Assembly (NCBI GenBank): GCA_021325255.1
Contig: JAJPHP010000008.1
Location: forward strand, 1 to 40,334
From: Nitrososphaerota archaeon
GTDB taxonomy: Archaea > Thermoproteota > Nitrososphaeria > Nitrososphaerales > CADDZS01
DNA: 40,334 bases
Reading direction: 5' to 3'
The translations under genes were made by a program, and so were the position numbers. Positions 7,997 to 17,222 of this stretch are shown here, in pieces. The notes under the pieces were generated by a model. It made no database searches. It was not told the origin of the DNA and worked only from the letters and a program-made list of their open reading frames with translations. The stretch's first letter is position 1. Each line of letters opens with the position of its first letter.

Positions 7997-9334
7997 ATGT
8001 CAACTCTTACTATCATAGTTGCAGTCATAGTTGTCCTTGTTGTTGCAAGCGTCGGGTTCATCTACCTCCAGAATAATGCATCGACTTCAACTATCCAGTC
8101 AACACCAACAACGACTACTACTGCTGGCGCGTCCCAGCAATACGTAACGCTTGGCCTTTCAATCCCTGTTAGCTTTCCGGTTGGTCAAGATGCACAGGAT
8201 GCAGCGAACATGGCTGTGTCCGAAATCAACGCCCAAGGAGGCGTCTTGATGAACAACACGCACTTCCAGTTGAAGACGGTCACCGAAGATACAGATGAGA
8301 TGGACTGGACCATCCCCGTTGATCAGGGAGTGGCAGCTCTACAGAAACTTATGACGGTGGACGGAGCCGACGTCGTCCTTGGTGGCGTTAGGACGGATGT
8401 AGTAGTCGCGCAGGCGGCACACCTCTCGCAGTATCAGAAGGTGTTTGTGGACGTGGAATCCAACGAGCCACTGGTGGAGGCGCAGGTACTACAAAACTAT
8501 TCCGCTTACAAGTACTACTTCCACACTTTCGTGAACGGGTCCGCTATAGGACCTTCTCTCGTAAAGTTCCCGATTGCTCTAAAAAATTACGCACAGAACC
8601 ATGCGGGATTCGGGAACATCACTAACGTCGCTATGCTTGGAGAGAATGCTCTTTGGACGGTGGGTCCAATGGGCAGACCAGCGGGAAACTCTTCATTCGC
8701 AAATGGTCTCAGGCATTCGGGATTTAACATAGCCTACGCGAGCCTCTTTCCACTGAACACGCAGGACTTTTCAGCGTACCTGAACCAAATAGCGGCCGCG
8801 AAGGTCGGACTGATCATACTTTTCTTCTCCGGTAGCGATGGGGTTTCGTTCGCTCAGCAATGGAGCAATTACAACTGGCCAGGCGGGGTGAGGCCCGTGG
8901 TTTTCGGGCCGGGACTCACTGGGGGCTTTTCTCAGTTCTGGCAGCAATCAAACGGAGCGGCCCAAGGCATGATTCCCTGGCCTTCCACTGTTAACGTCTC
9001 CCTTACATCGAAGACGGTCCCATTCGTCGACAAATTCTATTCGCAGTACGGGCATACACCGAACACGATGGCGGTCGACATGTACGACTCGATATACCTT
9101 GTGACACAGGCGATGTCAAATGCCAACACGTGGCAAGCCTCGAAGTTGATTCCCGCAATGGAGAACATTACCTACACCGGTGTGATGGGTACTATCCATT
9201 TCACAAGGTCGCACGGGATCAACCTCCCGCAGATTCCACTCTATGAGACGTTCGGCCAATGGCAGAACGGGCAGCTCGTTCCAATCTGGAACTCAACCTC
9301 GCCTGCGGTGAGTTCAAAGATGATCCCACCGTGA
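7997..9334 (+). CDS. livK: ABC transporter substrate-binding protein, branched-chain amino acid type
   Basis: Captures the imported solute outside the cell for the permeases that follow. The ATG at 7997 is chosen because it places a membrane anchor at the very N-terminus (LTIIVAVIVVLVVASVGFIYL), followed by a Ser/Thr-rich linker as in archaeal anchored binding proteins. The mature domain is a periplasmic-binding-protein type I fold. It shows the typical opening (YVTLGLSIPVSFPVGQDAQDAANMAV in part, then EINAQGGV), VVLGGVRTDVVVAQA and the later FVDKFYSQYGHTPNTMAVDMYDSIYL. Length is 445 residues. Family members bind branched-chain amino acids, amides, urea or related compounds, so the ligand is open; the amidohydrolase at the operon end argues for a nitrogenous ring compound or amide. 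Confidence 0.88.
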   Translation: MSTLTIIVAVIVVLVVASVGFIYLQNNASTSTIQSTPTTTTTAGASQQYVTLGLSIPVSFPVGQDAQDAANMAVSEINAQGGVLMNNTHFQLKTVTEDTDEMDWTIPVDQGVAALQKLMTVDGADVVLGGVRTDVVVAQAAHLSQYQKVFVDVESNEPLVEAQVLQNYSAYKYYFHTFVNGSAIGPSLVKFPIALKNYAQNHAGFGNITNVAMLGENALWTVGPMGRPAGNSSFANGLRHSGFNIAYASLFPLNTQDFSAYLNQIAAAKVGLIILFFSGSDGVSFAQQWSNYNWPGGVRPVVFGPGLTGGFSQFWQQSNGAAQGMIPWPSTVNVSLTSKTVPFVDKFYSQYGHTPNTMAVDMYDSIYLVTQAMSNANTWQASKLIPAMENITYTGVMGTIHFTRSHGINLPQIPLYETFGQWQNGQLVPIWNSTSPAVSSKMIPP

Positions 9335-9519
9335 TAGAGAGCCTAGGCGAGGGTGTTTGTGTATGCGCACGCTGTAGCAAGGGCTCCTGATGCGTGCTTC
9401 CACTAGTCGCACTCCATTCTCAGCCGGCATTGCACAACCTCCTCGCGCAGGCCGAACTTGAGTTGTCCAGAAGGAACATAAACGCGTGAATTGGGGAAAG
9501 GGCGGGGCAAAAGTGGCGT

Positions 9520-9530
9520 CCTAAAAAGGG
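9520..9530 (+). promoter_or_regulatory. Possible promoter before livH
   Basis: CCTAAAAAGGG is a TATA-like box about 30 nt before the TTG start of livH. The 221-bp gap after livK leaves room for an internal promoter that expresses permeases and ATPases separately from the binding protein. The rest of the gap holds nothing I can assign. Confidence 0.4.
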
Positions 9531-9555
9531 AGATACAGGAGTACTCGAAAGTAAC

Positions 9556-10437
9556 TTGGATCTTCTACCGCTGCTTGTCATAGGCGGGGTTCTCGGGGTA
9601 ATATACACGCTGCTCTCGGAGGGATTCAGTCTCATCTACGGAGTGGGGGGAATACTCAATGGTGCCTACGGGGCACTTTACATGCTCACTGATTATATCA
9701 TCTTCGCGATCTTCATTGTTTGGAAGGTTCCGGTCTTAGCAGCGATTAGCCTCTCGCTCCTTGCAATATTCTTTATCGCGCTTCTCATTCAGAAGTACGT
9801 TGTAGCCAGGGGCAAGTCGCAGCTTGATGTGCTCTTCCTTACTCTGGCTTTGGCGTTTGTTGTGCAGTACGGTGTACAGTACCTCCAATGCAGCTCGGCG
9901 TTCAGCGGGAACTGCGCTTATCCCGCATTCGTGCCAATCTTCGTGAAGGGTTCGTCGACGATTCTAGGTGTCTCGGTAAACAACCAGCAACTCGCAGCGG
10001 ACGTCGTCGCAATATTCTTTCTGACCGGGTTGTGGCTTTTCCTAAGCAGGACTAGATATGGGTCTGCGATCAGGGCGGTATCACAGGACAAGGATGCCGC
10101 TGAGCTCACAGGAATAAACACAGAACGTACACAAATGCTAACGGCTGGAATAGGCGCGCTAATGGCCGGGGTCTCCAGCGCGTTTCTTGGCTCCTATCAG
10201 TCTGTCGACCCTACCATAGGATGGAGCATCATCACTCTAGCCTTCGCGATAGTGATCTTGGGAGGGCTGGGGAGCCTAAAGGGGGCATTGCTCGCTTCAT
10301 TCATCCTAGCGTTTGCGCAGACCTTCGTACTCCTCTTCGTCAACACACTGCTGTCTGATTTTGTCTCGCTCTCAATTCTGATTCTCGTCCTACTTATTCG
10401 CCCCCAAGGGATCTTCGGGAGGGAGGTCGTTTCCTGA
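9556..10437 (+). CDS. livH: Branched-chain amino acid-type ABC permease LivH
   Basis: Integral membrane subunit of the importer. It shows hydrophobic helices throughout 293 residues and the family segments VLGVIYTLLSEGFSLIYGVGGILNGAYGALYM (in part), RTRYGSAIRAVSQDKDAAELTGIN (the cytoplasmic coupling region facing the ATPases) and FAIVILGGLGSLKGA near the C-terminus. The start is TTG at 9556, the only plausible start before the first helix. Its TGA overlaps the ATG of livM by one base (TGATG at 10435-10439), so the two are translationally coupled. Confidence 0.9.
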   Translation: MDLLPLLVIGGVLGVIYTLLSEGFSLIYGVGGILNGAYGALYMLTDYIIFAIFIVWKVPVLAAISLSLLAIFFIALLIQKYVVARGKSQLDVLFLTLALAFVVQYGVQYLQCSSAFSGNCAYPAFVPIFVKGSSTILGVSVNNQQLAADVVAIFFLTGLWLFLSRTRYGSAIRAVSQDKDAAELTGINTERTQMLTAGIGALMAGVSSAFLGSYQSVDPTIGWSIITLAFAIVILGGLGSLKGALLASFILAFAQTFVLLFVNTLLSDFVSLSILILVLLIRPQGIFGREVVS

Positions 10438-11498
10438 TGGAAGAAGAGGAGAAGGGGAAGGCGAAGAAAGAGGAAGAGAAAGCAACTGCCCCCGGCCAGA
10501 ATAGAACGTTTGGAACCGAAGAACGTTCAGCAGACGTGGGGGCGAGATTTGGCCTCCTAGGAAAGGTCAGTTTCAGGACTGCGAGATTTTATCTTATCGG
10601 AGTATGCGTAATCATGTTTGCTCTGGCGCCCGTGATCACAAGGAACTCCTACTACCTCGGTACTCTCTCGACAATCGCATTATACGGGGTACTCGCGATG
10701 TCCTGGGATATCTTGTCCGGCTACACTGGATACCTGAACTTTGGGATAGCATTCTCATTTGGAGTCGGAGGTTACGCCGCGGCGCTGGTTGGTGTGCACA
10801 CTGCCCTTCCGCCATCTATGGGTATTTTTTTAGGCGGGCTGGCCTCGGTTCTCTTCGGGTTCATCGTAGGTGCTCCAAGCCTGAGGCTCAGGGGCCACTT
10901 TTTCATACTCGTCACTCTCCTAGTTCCGCTCGCAACGGCCGCCCTTCTCCAAGTCCTGCTCGTGGACGGGAGTATCTTCGGAGTGAACCAAATTGTCACG
11001 AACCAAGCATACACCTATGAGGCCTCAGTCGCCGTATTCGCACTTACGGGAGTGGTACTGTACGTGGTCTCCAACTCCAACATCGGGCTGATATTTAGGG
11101 CGATTCGTGAGAATGAGATAGCCGCGGAAGCTTCGGGAATTCACACCGGGTCGTACAAAATACTCGCATTTTCCATTTCCGGCTTCTTCGCCGGAATGGC
11201 TGGCGCGTTATATGTGTATGCTAACGGCGTCGCGTCACCAACCATGTTCGGCATCCTCCTCTCGGCCCCGCCCGTGTTCATGGCGGCGCTTGGCGGGATG
11301 GGGACAATTGCGGGCCCGATCCTCGGCGCGTTCCTCCTTGAAGGGTCGCTCGACTTCTTCAGGATAAATATAATCTCGGATGCGCGGCTACTCATTGCGG
11401 CCGTTTTACTCTTTGTTGTTCTACTTTTCTTCCCAGAGGGCATTTGGGGCGCTGTGAGCAGCTGGGGACAACGGCGAAGGAGGCACAAGAAATCGTGA
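10437..11498 (+). CDS. livM: Branched-chain amino acid-type ABC permease LivM
   Basis: Second membrane subunit that pairs with LivH to form the channel. An unusual N-terminal extension of about 45 residues, very rich in Glu and Lys (EEEEKGKAKKEEEKA), precedes the first helix (FYLIGVCVIMFALAP). Core family segments are LAMSWDILSGYTGYLNFG, the coupling loop SNSNIGLIFRAIRENEIAAEASGIHTGSYK (in part) and ALGGMGTIAGPILGAFLLEG. Length is 353 residues. ATG at 10437 overlaps the livH stop, and its stop is one base before livG. The charged extension is repeated at the N-terminus of LivG. Confidence 0.9.
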   Translation: MEEEEKGKAKKEEEKATAPGQNRTFGTEERSADVGARFGLLGKVSFRTARFYLIGVCVIMFALAPVITRNSYYLGTLSTIALYGVLAMSWDILSGYTGYLNFGIAFSFGVGGYAAALVGVHTALPPSMGIFLGGLASVLFGFIVGAPSLRLRGHFFILVTLLVPLATAALLQVLLVDGSIFGVNQIVTNQAYTYEASVAVFALTGVVLYVVSNSNIGLIFRAIRENEIAAEASGIHTGSYKILAFSISGFFAGMAGALYVYANGVASPTMFGILLSAPPVFMAALGGMGTIAGPILGAFLLEGSLDFFRINIISDARLLIAAVLLFVVLLFFPEGIWGAVSSWGQRRRRHKKS

Positions 11499-11499
11499 A

Positions 11500-12291
11500 A
11501 TGAAGGAGCAACAGCAGCGGGAGGAGGAAGAAGAGGAAGAAATACAAAAGAACGTCCTCGTGGAGCTAAAGGATGTTACGAAACGGTTTGGGGGCCTAGC
11601 TGCAGTCAATGCGGTATCGTTCTCCATTGCCCGCGGCGAGCGCGTCGGCCTCATCGGCCCTAACGGCGCGGGTAAGACAACTCTCTTCAACCTAATCACT
11701 GGTTTTGCTCGACCCGATTCGGGGGCAATCTTCTTCGAGGGTAGGAACATAACCAAGATGAGCACCTCCGACGTTGTCAACCTTGGAATTGCTCGAACCT
11801 TCCAGATAGTGAGGCCCTTCACGAGAATCTCAGTCTACGAGAACGTCCTAATCCCCTCGCTCTCTCCTAACGCAAGAAGGGCTTCTGGGGGAAAGGCGCC
11901 TGACGAGATAGCCATGGGTGCGCTACGACTGACCGACCTCATCGATAAAATGAAGTTCAAAGCTTCGGAACTGACGCACGGAGAGTTGAAGAGGCTGGAG
12001 CTTGCGAGAGCAATTGCAACAAAGCCCAGACTGCTGCTTCTCGATGAGCCTTTTGGCGGGCTCGGGTCGAATGAGATCGGGCCAGCGACGGACCTCATTC
12101 AGAGCCTACCCTCGCTCGGTATTACCCTTCTGATGATAGAGCACAGGATGAAGGAGCTCATGAAGAACGTGGGTAGAATCATCGCAATGGATCAGGGTTC
12201 TCTGATAGCTTCTGGAACTCCCGAACAGGTGGTGAGAAATGAGAGGCTGATCGAAGCATACCTTGGGAAAAGACTGGATCGGGTAGAGTGA
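11500..12291 (+). CDS. livG: Branched-chain amino acid-type ABC ATPase LivG
   Basis: Nucleotide-binding subunit driving transport. Walker A is GPNGAGKT (residues 52-59) and Walker B is LLLLDEP. The signature is LTHGELKRLELARA instead of the canonical LSGGQ; LivG proteins commonly deviate here (for example SYGQQRRLEIARA), so this is not evidence of inactivity. A Gln/Glu-rich N-terminal tail (15 residues) precedes the ATPase domain and mirrors the acidic tail of LivM. Length is 263 residues. It starts directly after the livM stop and is followed 9 bp later by livF. Confidence 0.9.
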   Translation: MKEQQQREEEEEEEIQKNVLVELKDVTKRFGGLAAVNAVSFSIARGERVGLIGPNGAGKTTLFNLITGFARPDSGAIFFEGRNITKMSTSDVVNLGIARTFQIVRPFTRISVYENVLIPSLSPNARRASGGKAPDEIAMGALRLTDLIDKMKFKASELTHGELKRLELARAIATKPRLLLLDEPFGGLGSNEIGPATDLIQSLPSLGITLLMIEHRMKELMKNVGRIIAMDQGSLIASGTPEQVVRNERLIEAYLGKRLDRVE

Positions 12292-12300
12292 AGGAAGGTA

Positions 12301-13008
12301 TTGCTCAAAGTTAGAGGTCTGCGGGCCTCATACGGGCTCGCGCAGGTGCTTTTCGGAATCAATCTCGAAGTTAGTGAAAGGGTAATCACTGCGATAATTG
12401 GCCCCAACGGAGCCGGAAAGACGACACTCTTGAGTACGATCTCCGGATTGCGCAAGCATTCGGCGGGCGAGATCACCTTCTCTGGAGAGCGCATCGAGAG
12501 GCTACCTACAAGGGAGAGAGTGAAGCGCGGTCTCATCTTGTGTCCTGAGAGGAGGAGGATCTTCCCTAACCTACGGGTCTCAGACAATCTCGCTCTCGGC
12601 GCTTTCCTCAGGAAGGATCGGGCAAAGGTGAGGGAGGACTTGGAAAGGGTCTTCGAGCTGTTTCCAGTCCTTAAGGATCGAAGTGCTCAGCTTGCGGGTA
12701 CTCTCTCCGGAGGTGAACAGCAAATGGTTGCAATTGGAAGGGCACTTATGTCATCGCCAAAGCTCCTGATGCTCGACGAGCCATCAGTGGGACTTTCACC
12801 TGCAATGAGGGCAAAGATCTTCGATGCAGCTGGTAGGATAAGGGACACTTCTGACACCACCATCCTGATAGTAGAGCAGGACGCGGCCGACGCGCTAGAG
12901 ATTGCCGATAGGGTGAGCGTCCTCGAGAGCGGTGAAATTACACTCGAAGGCTCAGCCACTGATGTCAGACGCAATCCGCATGTGAGAGAGGCTTTTCTGG
13001 GTCTGTGA
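12301..13008 (+). CDS. livF: Branched-chain amino acid-type ABC ATPase LivF
   Basis: Second ATPase subunit. Walker A is GPNGAGKT (34-41), the signature is canonical LSGGEQQ (135-141) and Walker B is LLMLDEPSVGLSP; VPERRRIF-like CPERRRIFPNLRVSDNL is typical for LivF. The start must be TTG at 12301 because an in-frame TGA (the livG stop) lies three codons upstream and no other start precedes the conserved first strand LKVRGLRASYG. Length is 235 residues, normal for the family. The amidohydrolase begins 9 bp downstream. Confidence 0.92.
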   Translation: MLKVRGLRASYGLAQVLFGINLEVSERVITAIIGPNGAGKTTLLSTISGLRKHSAGEITFSGERIERLPTRERVKRGLILCPERRRIFPNLRVSDNLALGAFLRKDRAKVREDLERVFELFPVLKDRSAQLAGTLSGGEQQMVAIGRALMSSPKLLMLDEPSVGLSPAMRAKIFDAAGRIRDTSDTTILIVEQDAADALEIADRVSVLESGEITLEGSATDVRRNPHVREAFLGL

Positions 13009-13017
13009 GGTCTCACG

Positions 13018-14388
13018 ATGGCCGACATTATAATTAAGAAGGCGGAGCGGGTCGTGTGTTCTGCCGCCCCAAGGAGGATCCTAAAGGATGCAACTGTTGT
13101 CATTTCAGATGGAAGGATAGAAGACGTTATAGAAGGTCGTAGTGTGGGAATCGGTGCCGATGCGATAATAGACGGGCGGGGGAGACTCGTCACACCCGGC
13201 CTCATAAACGCGCACGTCCACGTAGAGGAGACGTTGGGGATGGGGATGGTCCCCGAAACGGTCAGGCACATCCCCTGGTTTGAAAGATGGATACTGCCCT
13301 ACTACGATGCGCTCACTGAGACCGACGCATACTACAGCGCATTCCTCTCGCAATTGCTGATGCTAAGATGCGGGATCACATGCTATGCAGACTCTGCCAA
13401 CTTGTACCCAGAGAGTTCGGCACGCGCCGCCTCCGAATCTGGAATTAGGGCATTTGTCGCGCGGTGGACCTGCGACATCGGGAAGTACAGGCCTTCTCCA
13501 ATTAATCGCTGCCTGAGTGAGTCCGAGAAACTGCTGAAAAAGTACTCCAAGGGCAGGGTGAGGGCCCTCGCCGCAGTGATAGGCCTCAACCAGTGCTCCA
13601 ACGAGTTATACCTGTCCATAAAGGAACTCGCCGACAAATACGATGTCGTCGCATTGTCCCACGAGTCATCCGGGCACGAAGACGTTCTCAGAAGCATCAA
13701 AAGACTCGGCATGAGGCCCATCGAGAATCTTGAAAAGATAGGGTTCCTCTCCTCAAGGACGTTACTCTCACACCTGACCGACGTAAGTGAAAGAGAGGTC
13801 GGAATGCTAATGAGGAGCGGGACGAAGGTCTCCCTATGTCCGTCCTCTGAACTAAAGAAGGGGAAGGGGCTTTTCCAATACGGAAAGTTGCCTCTTATGA
13901 TCCGTTCAGGATTGAAATTCTGCCTTGGCACCGATACTGCAAACTCTTCAAATCACCTAAATGTCCTACGGAGCATCTACCTGCTCGCACTCCTGGCAAA
14001 GGATCATGCAATGGATCCTGCCGTAATGAACGCACAAAGAGCTCTCGGGATCATCACAAATGAAGGAGGTGAGTGTCTTGGTCTTGAAGAGGGGCACGGA
14101 ACTATCGAAAAGGGCAGGACTGCTGACGTGGCTGTCTTTGATCTGGACGAGCTGGAGTGGTCCACGACACAGCACGATGCGATTCAATGGCTGATTTATG
14201 GAGGCACGCCGTCGGCGTACGCGACCATTGTGGATGGAAGAGTTGCCTACGCGGGAGGGCGGTTTGCAGTCCGACACTTTAATTCATTAGTCAAGCAATT
14301 TGCGTTGAGAGCCGCAGGAATCAAAAATGCACTTGCGGCGGATAGTACGCGAGAGCAGCCTGAGGGACTTTCCGCAACCAAAAGTTGA
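13018..14388 (+). CDS. Amidohydrolase-superfamily deaminase (SsnA/AtzA/TrzN-like)
   Basis: Metal-dependent hydrolase or deaminase of the amidohydrolase superfamily. The metal-site HxH is H66 and H68 (NAHVHVEE), with further ligands at H215 (ALSHESS), H252 (LLSHLTD) and D306 (LGTDTANSSN). The N- and C-terminal strands form the small beta-sandwich (LVTPGLINAH; GTIEKGRTADVAVFDLDELEW). Relatives deaminate guanine, S-adenosylhomocysteine/methylthioadenosine, triazines or hydroxyatrazine, so the substrate is not determined. It follows livF by 9 bp in the same orientation, so the transporter probably brings in its substrate or a precursor. Length 456 is typical. ATG at 13018 is the natural start (MADIIIKKAERVV). 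Confidence 0.85.
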   Translation: MADIIIKKAERVVCSAAPRRILKDATVVISDGRIEDVIEGRSVGIGADAIIDGRGRLVTPGLINAHVHVEETLGMGMVPETVRHIPWFERWILPYYDALTETDAYYSAFLSQLLMLRCGITCYADSANLYPESSARAASESGIRAFVARWTCDIGKYRPSPINRCLSESEKLLKKYSKGRVRALAAVIGLNQCSNELYLSIKELADKYDVVALSHESSGHEDVLRSIKRLGMRPIENLEKIGFLSSRTLLSHLTDVSEREVGMLMRSGTKVSLCPSSELKKGKGLFQYGKLPLMIRSGLKFCLGTDTANSSNHLNVLRSIYLLALLAKDHAMDPAVMNAQRALGIITNEGGECLGLEEGHGTIEKGRTADVAVFDLDELEWSTTQHDAIQWLIYGGTPSAYATIVDGRVAYAGGRFAVRHFNSLVKQFALRAAGIKNALAADSTREQPEGLSATKS

Positions 14389-14460
14389 CACTAGCCCTCT
14401 GCATTCGATAAGTGTTATTTCCCTCCCGACATTTAGATTCGCACTTCTTTTTTGAGAAGA

Positions 14461-15621
14461 CTAGAACCAATGGTGCATCCGATACTTCTCAAACGGGGCT
14501 CTCTGCATGTAGAAGGTGCGGCGCGGCTCATGGTAACTGATCTCCGGGTGGGGCTTTGAATACCAGTTCCCTTTCACGAATGCCGCCCTGGCGCCTCCGG
14601 TCATGAGGAAGCAAGCTCCACCGCCATCGTACATCTTCCTCGCTCCTCTGCCCTTTATCTCGACAGCTATGTTGTGCGCCACAGCCTCGGCCCGCCCATG
14701 CGCAAAGACACCGGCCTTTGGCAAGAAAGGCACGAAGCCGGAAGGAGTTGGAACAGAAGTGTTATCTCCGATCGCATACACGTTGTCTAACCTGGTCTGC
14801 ATTGTTGCGGGGTCCACGGGAATCCACCCGGTTTGATCTACGAGACCTGCCTCAGCTACAGGTTTAGGGCATACGTGAGGCGGGACTGCGAACAAGAGAT
14901 CAAAGGGAATTATCATCGATCCATCGTCGTAAATCGCCTCGCCAGGCCTTACCTCGGTAAGCTTAACCTTGAAATTAGAAACTATTCCTCTCGACTTCAT
15001 GAATTCAAGCGCGGAGTTGCCAATTTCCGGGCCGGCTGAGGGAAGCGGGAGACCTTCGGGCGTAAAGAAACGAATCTTGGTCTTATCTCCGAGTCCCTTC
15101 TTCTCCTTGAAGTGATGATCGAGCAGAAGAGCTGTTTCATAAGGAGCTGCTGGACACTTGAACGGGATCCGTGGCACGCCAATTGCAGTGTTGCCGCCGG
15201 AGAAACCTTCGATTGCGGTCGTGGACTTTTCAGCGGGCTCTAGGTCATACATGTGGTGAGAGTACTCTTTCAAACAGGGGATCAGATCTGATGCATACTC
15301 TGCTCCCAAAGCTATGATCAGATAGTCGAAAGAGAATTGATCATTTTCTAGTCCTGACGAGATTCTTCGCAACGTCTATGGATATGATCCCATCATTTAC
15401 TACATCGATACCTTTGTCTCCAAGGGCGGAGAGATCTCTTTCAGTCTGTTCCGGCCTTCCCTCCCGAGCATGAGCCACGGGTACGAGTGTGGAAACTGGA
15501 AATTCTTCTTTCGCTCGATGAGGGTTACCTTTACCGGCGCGCCGAGCTCTTTCCTTAGCGAATTTGAGGGTACCAAGCCCCCGATTCCACCCCCAAGCAC
15601 AAGGACTGTCCTGTCCGCCAT
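14461..15621 (-). pseudogene. Sulfide:quinone oxidoreductase-like flavoprotein, frameshifted
   Basis: FAD-dependent pyridine-nucleotide-disulfide oxidoreductase of the SQR/NADH-dehydrogenase-like group. The N-terminal FAD motif LVLGGGIGGLVPSNSL is at the 15621 end. The second part (from 15372) has DYLIIALGAEY, the Cys-containing CPAAPYETALLL, a second Cys (PPHVCPKPVAEAGL) and the FAD-closing VYAIGDNTSVPTPSGFVPFLPKAGVFAHG (in part). Both parts are in the same frame but are separated by stops. The missing stretch (KGIDVVNDGIISIDVAKN) is found in another frame at about 15365-15410. Two compensating indels within about 45 nt therefore break the gene. It is either a pseudogene or carries sequencing errors; with those repaired it would be an intact protein of about 385 residues. 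Confidence 0.75.
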
Positions 15622-15728
15622 GACAGATTTTCCCCCTCTCGCCGCGTGTGTGATCCGACGTAGTGTGGATATTTAGTGATGTGCCTCGATCTCAAGAACG
15701 GTCGTAACTCAGGCCTCCACTTCGCTGG

Positions 15729-17222
15729 TCAGCTTGCTTTGAAAAATACCCGCCCTGCAGCCACCTCGCTAGAAAGCCAATCCAAAAATCCCAAAATTTT
15801 GTAGCACGGCTCCAAAGGAACCAAATCAGGGTACCACACTCCTCCATGAGCGCCATCCGAGAAAGAGAACGACCGCACTCTTCGATTGCTACAGTTCTCG
15901 CAGAAGCTCAAGGAGCACAAAGGGGGCAACTTGGAAACTGAGCAAAACCAATTGGTCCGGGTAGAAGGAGGCTGTCGTTCACTTTTTTTTGTAAATGCGC
16001 ATGTAGATACCTTACATGGATGCGTTTGTCCATTACTTTCGTAAGTACAGTTCCCAGACCTGTAGTATTCACAATGCAACCTAACGGTATCAAAACTCGT
16101 GCGCAGTAGGCCGAGGCTGATCCTCGGCTCAAACCTCCATCTGTTCTGCGTTTCGTCAAACATTTGATCGGAGATTATTTGTTTGAACTCGGCCGCATGG
16201 TCAAGCATATCGTACGTCAGCTCACCCTTCAAGCCGGAAGTGTGCTTTGAAATATATCCGAAAGTGTCAGTAATGTATTTCGCCGGACATAAAATCGACC
16301 ATGAGTACGCATTGTCCGTCCTCCACTCGGCCGTCGTAAAGGGGAGGGAAAGCGTGCATGCTCTAACTTTCACAAAATCAGTCATCCCTTTTGGCGCATA
16401 AGAAAATAGGAAAGTGGCGTCTGGATTTCGCGTTCGACGACAATTTTGCTTAACTCTAACACTATATCGCTCCACGTAGCGCCTCACGTGATTATTGTAA
16501 TGGTACCGCGCATTGAACGGATCGAGCCCCGTTGACAATGCAAAGTTAAATTGAGGATGAATGCATTAACTGTAGGCGTTGAATCAAGAGGACATCTTTA
16601 GCGTCCATCAAAGGAGAAGTACGAGCGCTCTGCAACTTTGGTACAGCAAGTGTCTTTTGGAAAGGAAGCGTTTTCTCAATCGAATCCCAATCGATTTTCC
16701 AGGCTCCTCTGCGAATGTCGTAATAGTTGAGATTTACCGAGACCTGCGTGTACCAATTCAATCTTTCGAGCTCATGTGTTTCTGTGTAATTCATTGAGAC
16801 AAGTCGGTCAAGGATCCTTTGCAAACGGTGTTCCTCGTATGTTTGTATCAATGCGAGAGCAAATATTCGACCAACTGGAAGAACTTTCGCACCATAACTG
16901 GTGCTCGCTTCCTTTTTGAGTAAACCGATGATAGTTCAGGATCCACATGTTTTGGAATATTTGCATTCAGTTTCCACCTCTCGGGCCCCATGAGCTCGAA
17001 ATTCAACTCGACATCGTAGGTGAGCCCGCGCGAGGGCAATTCATGCCAGACTTGGTACCGAGTCGTCTCGACGCTGAGGCCTGCGCGCTTGACTAACGCA
17101 CTTACGTTCTCAACACCGTAGGCACTAATCGCATCGAGCAGTGCTCTTCCAGATTGTTGATTCGATTCCAAATCGTACTCAATTTGGTAAATTCTTATTG
17201 AATTCCTCTCGAAATAAATCAC
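15729..17222 (-). pseudogene. Two-domain winged-helix regulator, broken by frameshifts
   Basis: Three consecutive minus-strand ORFs read as one protein. They are 17222-16848 (ENVSALVKRAGLSVETTRYQVW, an N-terminal wHTH), 16851-16546 (RLNWYTQVSVNLNYYDIRRGAWKIDW, then the second wHTH start DAKDVLLIQRLQL) and 16538-15729 (FNARYHYNNHVRRYVERY, then effector-like sequence to QNRWRFEP). Frame changes lie near 16850 and 16550 and compensate each other. After roughly 16110 the last ORF becomes Cys-rich and unlike a protein, so the true 3' end is probably there. It resembles long thaumarchaeal wHTH proteins with two HTH units, from memory. The start shown is GTG 17222; a TATA-like TTTTATA overlaps it, so translation may have begun further in. 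Probably non-functional. Confidence 0.55.

Noticed and set aside
11500..12291. LivG signature THGEL taken as an inactive ATPase
   Set aside because: LivG proteins often deviate from LSGGQ at this place, and Walker A and B are intact.
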